From NCBI GenBank assembly GCA_904502075.1, contig CAJGDL010000009.1:1-22217 (forward strand): DNA of 22,217 nucleotides, written 5' to 3'. Shown in pieces: positions 7,180 to 15,334 of this stretch. This DNA is from an uncultured Alistipes sp. (GTDB lineage: Bacteria; Bacteroidota; Bacteroidia; Bacteroidales; Rikenellaceae). The notes below the pieces were generated by a model. That model worked only from the letters and a program-made list of their open reading frames with translations, was not told the origin of the DNA and did no database searches. Made by a program: the position numbers and the translations under genes. The stretch's first letter is position 1; each line of letters starts with the position of its first letter.

Positions 7180-7697
7180 TGATGTATCGTCTGTTTGCCT
7201 ATTCGCTCCTCTTTTTGGTGTCGATGCTCTTTCAGGTCTTCTTCTTCGATAACCTGGCCATCAGCATCTACCTCTCGCCCTTGGTCTATGTGGCCTTCAT
7301 CGCCCTATTGCCGATGGAGACTCCGCCGATTGTGGTTTTGGTTTGCGGCCTGCTGACTGGCCTGACGATGGATTGGACGATGGGGCTTGAGGGAATCAAT
7401 ACGGCCGTGACCCTCTTCTCGGCCTTTACGCGTCGCATGGTGATGAACCTGGCCATTGGCAAGGAGACGGTGCGCGAGGGGGGTGTCCCCACGGTATGGA
7501 AGGTGGGCAACTACTCCTTTATCCTCTACTTGGTGCTCTTTGTGGCGCTGCACCACCTCGCCTTCTTCCTCCTGGAGAGCCTCTCTTGGGAGTTGATGCC
7601 GATTGCCCTCTTGCGCTTTGTCTTGAGTTCGGCCGTCACCGTCTGCTTCATTTGGCTCTTTTCGCAACTCTTCCTCTCTAAACTTTCGAGTCTATGA
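7179..7697 (+). CDS. mreD: Rod shape-determining protein MreD
   Basis: MreD is a small polytopic membrane protein that stabilises MreC in the elongasome. The 172-residue product is mostly hydrophobic, with about five to six predicted membrane helices (for example residues 5-23, 26-45, 50-68, 107-125 and 140-165). Recognition rests on size, topology and position between mreC and mrdA, since MreD sequences are weakly conserved. It overlaps mreC by one base and mrdA by four (ATGA at 7694-7697), so the three genes should be translated as a coupled block. Confidence 0.88.
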   Translation: MMYRLFAYSLLFLVSMLFQVFFFDNLAISIYLSPLVYVAFIALLPMETPPIVVLVCGLLTGLTMDWTMGLEGINTAVTLFSAFTRRMVMNLAIGKETVREGGVPTVWKVGNYSFILYLVLFVALHHLAFFLLESLSWELMPIALLRFVLSSAVTVCFIWLFSQLFLSKLSSL

Positions 7698-9517
7698 ATA
7701 CGTTTGAAGGTCTGCAACGGATGCGCACCCTGCAATTGGTGGTGCTCTTTATCTTTGCGGTCATCGGATTGCGTCTCTTCTATCTTCAGATCCTCGATCG
7801 CAAGTACAAGGATCTGGCCGATGGCAATGCCCTGATCTATGAGGTGCAGTACCCGCCTCGCGGTGAGGTGTTTGACCGCAACGGCGAGTATCTGGTCAAG
7901 TCGCGCGAGTGCTACGACATGATGGTGACCTGGCGCGAGATGGACAAGAAGGGGTTCGACACGTTGCGTATGTGTCAGGTGTTGGGTATCTCGAAGGAGC
8001 GCTTGGTGCGTCGCCTGAAAGAGGCTGCTGCCGCTCCGCGCAAGGCAACCCTGATCACCAACTTTGTCTCTAAGGAGGATAAACTGCGCTTCGATGCCTG
8101 CGGATTCAAGGGTTTTCACGCGGTGTATCGCACGGCCCGCGAATATCCGATGCAGGTGGGAGGCAATCTGTTGGGCTTCGTCAGCGAGGTGAACGACAAG
8201 GATTTGGAGCGCGACAGCTACTACCGTTCGGGCGACTACATCGGAAAGACCGGTGTGGAGTCGGCCTATGAGGAGTTGCTACGCGGCAAGAAGGGGGTGA
8301 AGGTTCTTGAGCGCGATTCGCATGGCGCGATTAAGGGCTCCTACATGGAGGGGATGTACGACACGCTACCCGAGGCGGGCAGCTACCTGGTCTGCACCAT
8401 TGATGCCAAGTTGCAGAAGTTCTGTGAGGAGCTCATGGTGGGCAAGGTGGGGGCCGCCGTGGCGATCGAACCCTCGACGGGCGAGATCCTGATGATGGTC
8501 TCGTCGCCCACCTATGACCCCGATGAATTGGTTGGCCGCCAACGTGGCAACCACTATATGCAACTCTTGGGCAACAAACGGCGTCCGCTCTACAACCGAG
8601 CCGTGAGTGCCCGCTACCCGCCCGGATCGACCTTTAAGTTGGTGCAGGGGTTGATCGGCATGCAGGAGGGGGTACTCTCTCCCTCCACGCGCTACCCGTG
8701 TCACGGTGGCTACGCCTATACCGCTACCCGCAAGGTGGGGTGCCATGCCCACCCCTCTCCCCTGGATCTGCGCGATGCCGTGGCCCACTCGTGTAATGCC
8801 TACTTCTGCTACGTCTTCCGCGATATTTTGGACAAGCCCGAGAACGGCGGGGTGAAGAAGGGCTTCGAGAAGTGGGAGGAGTATGTGCGCAGCTTCGGCT
8901 TTGGTCGCAAGTTGGACTCCGACTTTTTGAGCGAGGGCAATGGCTCTGTCCCCGACAGAGAAAGCTATGACAAGCGTTATCGCGGATCGTGGAAGTCGCA
9001 GACGGTGATTTCGCTCTCGATCGGTCAGGGTGAGTTGGGATGTACCCCCTTGCAGATGGCCAACTTGGCCGCCATCGTAGCGAATCGTGGTTACTACTAC
9101 ATCCCCCACATCGTCAAGGAGATCGAGGGCCGGGATTCGATCGACCGCCGCTTCTATGAGCGCCACTACACGAAGGTCGATCCCAAGTACTTCGAACCCA
9201 TCGTCGAGGGGATGTGGCGAGGCGTGAATGTGGCCGGTACGTCGGGTCTGGCGAAGTTGCCCGGGCTGGATGTCTGCGGAAAGACGGGTACGGCCCAAAA
9301 CCCCCACGGAAAGGACCACTCCACCTTCCTAAGCTTTGCCCCGAAGGATAACCCGAAGATTGCCATCTCGGTCTATGTTGAGAATGCCGGTTTTGGTGCC
9401 ACGGCGGCTGTGCCGATCGCCTCGCTGCTCGAGGAGTACTACCTTACGGATACCATCACACGCCCCCACTTGGTGGAGTATGTGAAGAACCTGCAACCCT
9501 ATTATCGCCAGTATTAG
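7694..9517 (+). CDS. mrdA: Penicillin-binding protein 2 (peptidoglycan D,D-transpeptidase)
   Basis: PBP2 crosslinks new glycan strands during side-wall elongation and works with the RodA polymerase encoded next. The product is 607 residues. It has one N-terminal membrane helix (about residues 13-32), the class B PBP dimerisation region with the PPRGEVFDRNG box near residues 53-63, and the transpeptidase domain. All three active-site motifs are present: S312-T-F-K315 with the catalytic serine, S366-C-N368, and K530-T-G532. The following QMANLAAIVANRG-type segment between them is also typical. The 4-bp overlap with mreD and the 29-bp gap to rodA place it in the operon. It would be a target of beta-lactams such as mecillinam by family knowledge. 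Confidence 0.95.
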   Translation: MNTFEGLQRMRTLQLVVLFIFAVIGLRLFYLQILDRKYKDLADGNALIYEVQYPPRGEVFDRNGEYLVKSRECYDMMVTWREMDKKGFDTLRMCQVLGISKERLVRRLKEAAAAPRKATLITNFVSKEDKLRFDACGFKGFHAVYRTAREYPMQVGGNLLGFVSEVNDKDLERDSYYRSGDYIGKTGVESAYEELLRGKKGVKVLERDSHGAIKGSYMEGMYDTLPEAGSYLVCTIDAKLQKFCEELMVGKVGAAVAIEPSTGEILMMVSSPTYDPDELVGRQRGNHYMQLLGNKRRPLYNRAVSARYPPGSTFKLVQGLIGMQEGVLSPSTRYPCHGGYAYTATRKVGCHAHPSPLDLRDAVAHSCNAYFCYVFRDILDKPENGGVKKGFEKWEEYVRSFGFGRKLDSDFLSEGNGSVPDRESYDKRYRGSWKSQTVISLSIGQGELGCTPLQMANLAAIVANRGYYYIPHIVKEIEGRDSIDRRFYERHYTKVDPKYFEPIVEGMWRGVNVAGTSGLAKLPGLDVCGKTGTAQNPHGKDHSTFLSFAPKDNPKIAISVYVENAGFGATAAVPIASLLEEYYLTDTITRPHLVEYVKNLQPYYRQY

Positions 9518-9546
9518 GCGTTGTTGTCGTGTAAAAATCGAAGCCC

Positions 9547-10986
9547 ATGTCGTACAATCAAAATAAAATAGGAATTTTCGAAGGGGTGGATCGCTGGGCG
9601 GTCCTCTACTACCTGCTGATCGTTCTCTTCGGGTGTCTCTGCATTACCTCGGCCTCGTCGGAGGACTCCACGGGCGGATTGTTCGCCTTCAGCCACTTCT
9701 ATACCAAGCAGTTGGTCTGGATGGGGGTCTCCTGGGTCTTTGCCTTGCTGGTGCTGCTGCTCGATGCCAGCCTCTTCCATAAGTTGGCCTATGTGGGCTA
9801 TGCCGTGGGTATTTTGCTGCTGCTTGCCACGCTGGTCATCGGTACGGAGGTCAATGGTGCCAAGGCGTGGATCAACCTCGGAGTGATGAATTGGCAACCG
9901 GTGGAGGTGGTGAAGATCGCCACGGCCTTGGCCATGGCGCGCCTGATGAGCGAGTATTCGTTCTCGATTTCGCGCCCGGGCGACCTGCTGAAGGTGGGGT
10001 TGCTGTTGCTTTGCCCCCTGGCAATTATCGGGCTGCAGAACGATACGGGGTCGGGCATCGTGTTGGGTTCGTTTCTCTTTGTCCTCTACCGCGAGGGACT
10101 CAACAAATGGCTCTGCATCCCGATTCTGATGGTGGCGGGTCTCTTTATCATCTCGTTCCTCTTGTCGCCCATCGCCCTGCTGGTGCTGATGATCGGGGTC
10201 TGCACCCTCTCGGAAGCCAAGATGAACGGACAGTGGCGTTCGCGCATCATCTTCCTGGCGGCCCTTTTTCTCTCGTCGATCCTGCTCTTCTTCTTTATGC
10301 AGCTCCTTTGGCCGGGTTCGATCTCCTATTACGGGGCACTGCTCTCGGTGGCACTGCTCTCGGCTGTCGGAATCGCCATCTATGCCTTCCGAGCCAACCT
10401 CTCGAATATCTTTCTGATCCTGGGCCTCTTCATCTGCTCGTTGGTCTTTCTCGACACCACGAACTATGTCTTTGAGTCGGTGCTGAAGCCCCACCAGCGC
10501 GATCGTATCAACACCTTCCTGGGGTTGATGGACGACCCGCGCGGATTGGGCTACAATGTCAATCAGTCGAAGATTGCCATCGGTTCGGGCGGCTTTTTCG
10601 GCAAGGGCTTCATGGAGGGTACGCAGATCAAATACGGCTTTGTCCCCGAGAAACATACCGACTTCATCTTCTGTACTGTGGGCGAGGAGTGGGGCTTCCT
10701 GGGGGCGATCTTTCTCCTGGCGCTCTACTGCCTGCTGATCCTTCGTCTGATGCGTATGGGCGAGCGGCAGGAGGAGCCCTTCGGTCGCATCTACTGCTAC
10801 TGCGTGGCGGCCATCCTGCTCTTCCACATCATGGTCAATGTTGGCATGACTATCGGCCTGATGCCCGTGATGGGTATTCCGCTTCCGTTTATGAGCTACG
10901 GAGGTTCGTCGCTGATGGCCTTTACGGTACTCCTTTTTATCGCCATTCGTCTCGATGCCTCGACCCGAACCTTTAATTTCTGTTAA
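9547..10986 (+). CDS. rodA: SEDS-family peptidoglycan polymerase RodA
   Basis: RodA polymerises lipid II into glycan strands in the inner membrane, paired with PBP2. The product is 479 residues, longer than E. coli RodA (370); the excess appears as additional hydrophobic segments in the middle (about residues 185-300), as seen in Bacteroidetes homologues. It has the SEDS signatures: an N-terminal SASS segment, the VPEKHTDFIF...GEEWGF stretch whose Asp is the conserved essential acidic residue, and GIPLPFMSYGGSSL near the C terminus. Ten or more membrane helices are apparent. The ATG at 9547 follows 29 bp after mrdA. The stop lies 9 nt before the Ca2+ ATPase gene, so both are probably on one transcript. 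Confidence 0.93.
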   Translation: MSYNQNKIGIFEGVDRWAVLYYLLIVLFGCLCITSASSEDSTGGLFAFSHFYTKQLVWMGVSWVFALLVLLLDASLFHKLAYVGYAVGILLLLATLVIGTEVNGAKAWINLGVMNWQPVEVVKIATALAMARLMSEYSFSISRPGDLLKVGLLLLCPLAIIGLQNDTGSGIVLGSFLFVLYREGLNKWLCIPILMVAGLFIISFLLSPIALLVLMIGVCTLSEAKMNGQWRSRIIFLAALFLSSILLFFFMQLLWPGSISYYGALLSVALLSAVGIAIYAFRANLSNIFLILGLFICSLVFLDTTNYVFESVLKPHQRDRINTFLGLMDDPRGLGYNVNQSKIAIGSGGFFGKGFMEGTQIKYGFVPEKHTDFIFCTVGEEWGFLGAIFLLALYCLLILRLMRMGERQEEPFGRIYCYCVAAILLFHIMVNVGMTIGLMPVMGIPLPFMSYGGSSLMAFTVLLFIAIRLDASTRTFNFC

Positions 10987-10995
10987 TTCAACCCT

Positions 10996-13596
10996 ATGCA
11001 GACAAACGATCCGATCCCGAATACCGGTCGCGGACTCTCGGCCACCGAGGTGGAAGAGAGCCGTCGCCGACATGGCGCCAACCTCATCACACCGCCGAAG
11101 GATGATTCGGTGTGGCAACTCTTTTTGGATAAATTTCGAGATCCCATCGTCCGGATCCTGCTGGTGGCTGCACTTCTATCGCTTGCGATCGCCTTTATCG
11201 ACGGGGAGTTTACCGAGACGATCGGTATCCTCTCGGCGGTGGTGCTTGCTACGGGTGTGGGGTTCCTCTTTGAGTGGGACGCCATGCGCCGCTTCAAGCG
11301 ACTGAATCGTGTCAATGACGACGAGCCGGTGAAGGTGGTACGCGACGGCTCGGTACAGCAAATTGCGCGACGCGATGTCGTGGTGGGAGACCGGGTCCTT
11401 GTTGAGAGCGGAGAGACCATCCCGGCCGACGGTTTTTTGGTGGAGGCGGTCTCGCTTCGGGTCAACGAATCGACCCTGACGGGTGAGCCGATCTGTATGA
11501 AGACGACCTGTGAGGCCGATTTCGATCCGGAGGCCACCTACCCCTCGAATCGTCTGCTGCGCGGCACGACCGTGAGCGAGGGGTACGGATGCATGGTGAT
11601 CGACAAGGTGGGCGATCAAACCGAGGCGGGGCGCGTAACGGAGCAATCGACTATTCAGAGCGGCGAGGAGACCCCGCTGAATCGACAACTCGAAAAGCTC
11701 TCGCGTTGGATTGGTCGCATCGGCTTTACGCTGGCCGGCCTGCTCTTCCTGACGCTCCTGGCCAAGGGGTTGATTTGGGGCGATCTGTTGACTGCCGATT
11801 GGGTCACCCTCTCGCGCGAACTCCTCGAAATCGTGATGATCTCGGTGGCAGTGATTGTGATGGCCGTCCCCGAGGGGTTGCCGATGGCGATCACCCTTTC
11901 GCTTGCCCTCTCGATGCGTCGTATGCTCAAGACCAACAACCTGGTGCGCAAGATGCACGCTTGCGAGACAATGGGGGCTGTGACGGTGATCTGTACCGAC
12001 AAGACGGGAACGCTGACCCAAAACCGCATGACGGTAGAGCAGGTGGTGCGTTTCGGTACCTGCTGCCCGGAGGCGTTGCATCGAGCAATAGCGGCCAATA
12101 CCACCGCCCACCTCGATGCCCGAGGTGAGTGCCTTGGAAATCCTACCGAGGGGGCGCTGTTGGCATGGCTCAAGGGGCAAGGGGTGGCCTACGAAGCCCT
12201 GCGCCACGCGAGCGAGATCGTGGACCGTCTCCCCTTTTCGACCGAATTGAAGTACATGGCCACCCTAATTTGTCTGCCGGAGCAGGGAAAAAAGATGCTC
12301 TTGGTTAAGGGGGCTCCCGAGATTGTCCGCACGCTCTGCATGGCCGATGGACTCGATGAGAGGTTCCACGAGGCGGCTACCCGCTTTCAGCACCAGGCGA
12401 TGCGCACCCTGGGCTTGGCTTGGTGTGAGACCGAAGCCGAGAGTTGCCATGAGGCCATCAAGCAGCAAACCCTGAAGTTTGAAGCCCTCTTTGCCATTGG
12501 CGATCCTGTGCGTGAGGAGGTGCCCGACGCCGTAGCTCGTTGCCTGAAAGCGGGCATCGGAATCAAGGTTGTGACGGGTGATACCCCCGCCACGGCCACC
12601 GAAATCGCCCGTCGCATCGGTCTTTGGGATGACCAGACCGATACGGAGCGGATGCGCATCACGGGGCCTGAATTTGCCGCCTTGACGGACGAAGAGCTCC
12701 TCGAGCGGGTGCAGGAGTTGAAGATCATTGCCCGTGCCCGCCCTCTGGACAAACAACGCCTGGTGCAGCTGCTGCAACGCCGAGGCGAGGTGGTGGCTGT
12801 TACGGGCGATGGAACGAACGATGCTCCGGCGCTCAACTTTGCCCATGTGGGCCTTGCCATGGGCTCGGGAACCTCGGTGGCGAAGGAGGCCGGCGATATC
12901 ACCCTTTTGGACGACAGCTTCCGATCCATCGTTACGGCCATCTTGTGGGGCCGCTCTCTCTACCGCAATATCCAACGCTTCATCCTCTTTCAACTCACCA
13001 TCAACTTCGCCGCCATTCTGATCGTCTTCCTGGGGTCGCTCTTCGGCACGGAGTTGCCCCTCACGGTGGTGCAGATGCTTTGGGTCAACCTCATCATGGA
13101 TACCTTTGCCGCCATGGCTCTTGCCTCGTTGCCGCCCGAAGAGGAGGTGATGAGCGAGAAACCCCGCCCGCGCGAGCGTTTTATTATCACGCGGCCGATG
13201 GCCCTCTCGATCCTGGGCTATGGTTCGCTCTTTGTCGTGGTGCTGTTGGGTATGATGGGGTGGTGGCACCATACGACGGGGGCTCCTACCCTTGAACAAC
13301 TGACGATCTTCTTCTCGGTCTTCGTCTTCCTGCAATTCTGGAACCTGTTCAACGCCAAAGGCTTCCTGGCTCGCCACTTGGCTCTCTTCGACCACCGCGA
13401 TTGTCGCCTCTTCTTTGCCGTGCTGCTCCTGATTGGAGTGGGGCAGGTCGCCATTGTCGAGTGGGGAGGCGAAGTCTTCCGCACCGGCCCCCTCTCGCTT
13501 TCTACCTGGGGACGTATCATCGGCTTCACTTCGCTCGTCGCCCTGGGGGGCGAACTGCTCCGCCTTCTGAGAAGAGAAATACCAAAAAAACGATAA
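10996..13596 (+). CDS. Calcium-translocating P-type ATPase, PMCA (P2B) type
   Basis: This 866-residue pump would export Ca2+ across the inner membrane using ATP. Motifs in order are: actuator loop TGEP (162-165, where most relatives have TGES), membrane helix 4 PEGLP (292-296), phosphorylation site D335-KTGT, the nucleotide-domain KGAPE, the hinge TGDGTND (603-609), and NLIMD in helix 6 (N698, D702). Helix 5 reads LTINFAA, with Ala where SERCA has the site-I glutamate; this fits the single-Ca2+ PMCA class rather than SERCA. There is no obvious calmodulin-type tail. It starts 9 nt after rodA, so it likely shares the elongasome transcript. A Mn2+ or other divalent specificity cannot be excluded. 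Confidence 0.85.
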   Translation: MQTNDPIPNTGRGLSATEVEESRRRHGANLITPPKDDSVWQLFLDKFRDPIVRILLVAALLSLAIAFIDGEFTETIGILSAVVLATGVGFLFEWDAMRRFKRLNRVNDDEPVKVVRDGSVQQIARRDVVVGDRVLVESGETIPADGFLVEAVSLRVNESTLTGEPICMKTTCEADFDPEATYPSNRLLRGTTVSEGYGCMVIDKVGDQTEAGRVTEQSTIQSGEETPLNRQLEKLSRWIGRIGFTLAGLLFLTLLAKGLIWGDLLTADWVTLSRELLEIVMISVAVIVMAVPEGLPMAITLSLALSMRRMLKTNNLVRKMHACETMGAVTVICTDKTGTLTQNRMTVEQVVRFGTCCPEALHRAIAANTTAHLDARGECLGNPTEGALLAWLKGQGVAYEALRHASEIVDRLPFSTELKYMATLICLPEQGKKMLLVKGAPEIVRTLCMADGLDERFHEAATRFQHQAMRTLGLAWCETEAESCHEAIKQQTLKFEALFAIGDPVREEVPDAVARCLKAGIGIKVVTGDTPATATEIARRIGLWDDQTDTERMRITGPEFAALTDEELLERVQELKIIARARPLDKQRLVQLLQRRGEVVAVTGDGTNDAPALNFAHVGLAMGSGTSVAKEAGDITLLDDSFRSIVTAILWGRSLYRNIQRFILFQLTINFAAILIVFLGSLFGTELPLTVVQMLWVNLIMDTFAAMALASLPPEEEVMSEKPRPRERFIITRPMALSILGYGSLFVVVLLGMMGWWHHTTGAPTLEQLTIFFSVFVFLQFWNLFNAKGFLARHLALFDHRDCRLFFAVLLLIGVGQVAIVEWGGEVFRTGPLSLSTWGRIIGFTSLVALGGELLRLLRREIPKKR

Positions 13597-13633
13597 TTCT
13601 CCTCCGAAATCCCCATTTTCTGCCTAATTTTTG

Positions 13634-13641
13634 TACCTTTG
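13634..13641 (+). promoter_or_regulatory. -7 element upstream of L-serine ammonia-lyase
   Basis: TACCTTTG is a full match to TAnnTTTG. No convincing -33 element is seen 19-21 nt upstream. It would start transcription near 13648 and include the leader hairpin at 13661-13691. Confidence 0.5.
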
Positions 13642-13660
13642 CCTTCCGGTTAGGAAAGCA

Positions 13661-13691
13661 GACAATCCTCGGGATTTGCCCTCGGGTTGTC
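13661..13691 (+). promoter_or_regulatory. Leader hairpin of the L-serine ammonia-lyase gene
   Basis: GACAATCC pairs with GGGTTGTC (8 bp including one G-U), then a 2x2 internal loop, then GGG/CCC around ATTTG. No T-tract follows, so it is not a standard terminator. It lies in the predicted 5' leader, 20 nt before the first ATG, and could stabilise the mRNA or act in regulation. No known riboswitch class is recognised. Confidence 0.4.
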
Positions 13692-13740
13692 TCGAAAAGT
13701 TAGGTACGATATGATGAAAGAATTACAAGAAACGAAAGGA

Positions 13741-14946
13741 ATGAAGACACTCAAAGAGTTATATCGCATCGGCCACGGCCCCTCGTCGAGCCACACCATG
13801 GGCCCGCGCAAGGCGGCTCACCTCTACGGGGAGCGTCACCCCGAGGCGGCCTCGTTCCGCGTTACGCTCTATGGCTCGTTGGCCGCCACCGGCAAGGGGC
13901 ACATGACCGATGTGGCCATCATCGAGGCACTCTCCCCGCGCCGCGTAGAGTTGCTTTGGGAGCCCAAAATTGTCCTCGATCGCCACACCAACGGCATGCT
14001 CTTCGAGGCGGTAGACCTCCAGGGTAAGGCTTACGATCCGTGGACGGTTTTCAGCGTTGGCGGAGGAGCTTTGGCCGGTGAGGGTATTGTGCAACACGAG
14101 AGCCCCGATATCTACGAAATGTCGCGATTGAGCCAAATCTTGGGCTGGTGCGAGCGCACGGGACACAACTATTGGGAGTATGTGGAGCAGTGCGAGGAGT
14201 CGGATATTTGGGACTACCTCTCCGAGGTGTGGCGCACGATGCGCGAGGCGGTGGAGCGCGGCCTGGAGGCCGAAGGAGTCTTACCCGGTCCGCTGAATAT
14301 GAGCCGCAAGGCCTCGAAGTACCACATCAAGGCCTTGGGCTACAAGGCCAACCTCCAGACGCGCGGTTTGGTCTTTGCTTATGCGCTGGCGGTGAGTGAG
14401 GAGAATGCCACGGGCGGCCGCATCGTGACGGCACCCACCTGTGGTTCGTGCGGAGTGATCCCTGCGGTGCTCTACCACCTGGAAAAGGGCCACCTCTTCA
14501 CCGAAAAACGCATCTTGCGAGCCCTGGCTACTGCCGGTTTGGTGGGAAATATCGCCAAGCACAACGCTTCGATCTCGGGTGCCGAGGTGGGATGTCAGGG
14601 TGAGGTGGGTGTCGCCTGTGCTATGGCGGCCGCAGCGGCCAACCAACTCTTCGGTGGCTCGCCCGCACAGATCGAGTATGCCGCTGAGATGGGCCTGGAG
14701 CACCACCTTGGTATGACCTGCGATCCGGTCTGCGGTCTGGTGCAGATCCCCTGCATCGAACGCAACGCCTATGCGGCGACGCGCGCCCTGGATGCCAACA
14801 TCTACTCCGCCTTTACCGATGGTACCCACCGAGTCTCCTACGACCGCGTGGTTCAGGTGATGAAGCAGACCGGCCACGACATCCCCTCCCTCTACAAAGA
14901 GACCTCGGAGGGTGGATTGGCGAAGGATTATAAGCAAATGGAATAA
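13741..14946 (+). CDS. sdaA: L-serine ammonia-lyase, single-chain iron-sulfur type
   Basis: This enzyme deaminates L-serine to pyruvate and ammonia using a [4Fe-4S] cluster. The 401-residue product carries the fused beta and alpha domains. The N terminus has the serine-dehydratase GPSSSHTMGP signature (residues 13-22). The three cysteines C285, C327 and C338 (in GCQGEVG, TCDPV and IPCIERN) have spacings of 42 and 11, which match the cluster ligands of the Legionella enzyme as I recall them (343, 385, 396). The start is set at ATG 13741, where family proteins begin (MKTLKELYRIG). An ATG at 13711 would add ten residues and is possible. Repeat copy D begins 1-2 nt after the stop. Confidence 0.92.
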   Translation: MKTLKELYRIGHGPSSSHTMGPRKAAHLYGERHPEAASFRVTLYGSLAATGKGHMTDVAIIEALSPRRVELLWEPKIVLDRHTNGMLFEAVDLQGKAYDPWTVFSVGGGALAGEGIVQHESPDIYEMSRLSQILGWCERTGHNYWEYVEQCEESDIWDYLSEVWRTMREAVERGLEAEGVLPGPLNMSRKASKYHIKALGYKANLQTRGLVFAYALAVSEENATGGRIVTAPTCGSCGVIPAVLYHLEKGHLFTEKRILRALATAGLVGNIAKHNASISGAEVGCQGEVGVACAMAAAAANQLFGGSPAQIEYAAEMGLEHHLGMTCDPVCGLVQIPCIERNAYAATRALDANIYSAFTDGTHRVSYDRVVQVMKQTGHDIPSLYKETSEGGLAKDYKQME

Positions 14947-14947
14947 A

Positions 14948-15074
14948 TTTTTTTCGATTTTATAGGGCATATTTTGCACCTCAATCAATTCCCCGAAAGG
15001 GTAGTACATCAAGTACAACCCTTCCGGGGAATTTTCATGTCGGCACAAAATCTGCTCCTCTAAAATCAAAAAAA
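14948..15074. repeat. Palindromic repeat element, copy D
   Basis: This is a 127-bp copy of the same family as 8-134, 14 kb away. The central hairpin has arms 14987-15007 and 15013-15033 with a 5-nt loop; 19 of 21 positions pair, and the two mismatches are at the same places as in copies A and B. Outside it, ATTTTGcaCC on the left pairs with GGcaCAAAAT on the right, and GATTTTA with TAAAATC at the ends. It starts immediately after the sdaA stop, so it could form the 3' end of that mRNA. Confidence 0.75.
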
Positions 15075-15155
15075 TGGGGGCTGATCCAAGTCCAAAGTGG
15101 CGTTACGCCACCAACCCTTCCGGGGCTTGCTGTGTTAAGTCGAAATCGGCTCCTC
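15061..15155. repeat. Half-element repeat (95 bp), copy 2
   Basis: This is the first of two tandem 95-bp units. It contains the perfect small hairpin GTGGCG-TTA-CGCCAC at 15097-15111 and a right part almost identical to 76-124 of copy A. The beginning overlaps the end of copy D, since all units share the TAAAATCAAAAA boundary. Confidence 0.75.
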
Positions 15156-15250
15156 TAAAATCAAAAAAATGGGGGCTGATCCAAGTCCAAAGTGGCATTA
15201 CGCCACCAACCCTTCCGGGGCTTGCTGCGTTAAGTCGAAATATGCTCCTC
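15156..15250. repeat. Half-element repeat (95 bp), copy 3
   Basis: This is the second tandem unit, with a period of exactly 95 bp and only a few substitutions from the first. Its small hairpin at 15192-15206 reads GTGGCATTACGCCAC: one pair is A-C on the plus strand but would be a G-U wobble in RNA from the minus strand. A new unit seems to begin at 15251 (TAAAATCAAAAAA) and then stops matching. Confidence 0.75.
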
Positions 15251-15334
15251 TAAAATCAAAAAAGAGAGGTGTATCGGGAGGTTGAATTTGCTACACGAAG
15301 TGTGAAGAAGACTAATCCCAATAACCCGATTATC

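Noticed and set aside
9514..11118. 534-residue antisense ORF opposite rodA
   Set aside because: It has a His/Gln/Asp/Arg-rich composition typical of a shadow of a GC-rich gene and no recognisable domain; the opposite strand encodes RodA with all its motifs.
12265..13395. 376-residue antisense ORF opposite the Ca2+ ATPase
   Set aside because: It is a shadow of a gene with all P-type ATPase motifs; its composition is charged and repetitive without a domain.
14281..15069. 262-residue minus-strand ORF starting in repeat copy D
   Set aside because: It runs antisense through the well-supported sdaA gene, and its N terminus is repeat sequence.
15061..15250. CRISPR-like array
   Set aside because: The repeats are 95 bp and directly adjacent without unique spacers, and there are no cas genes.
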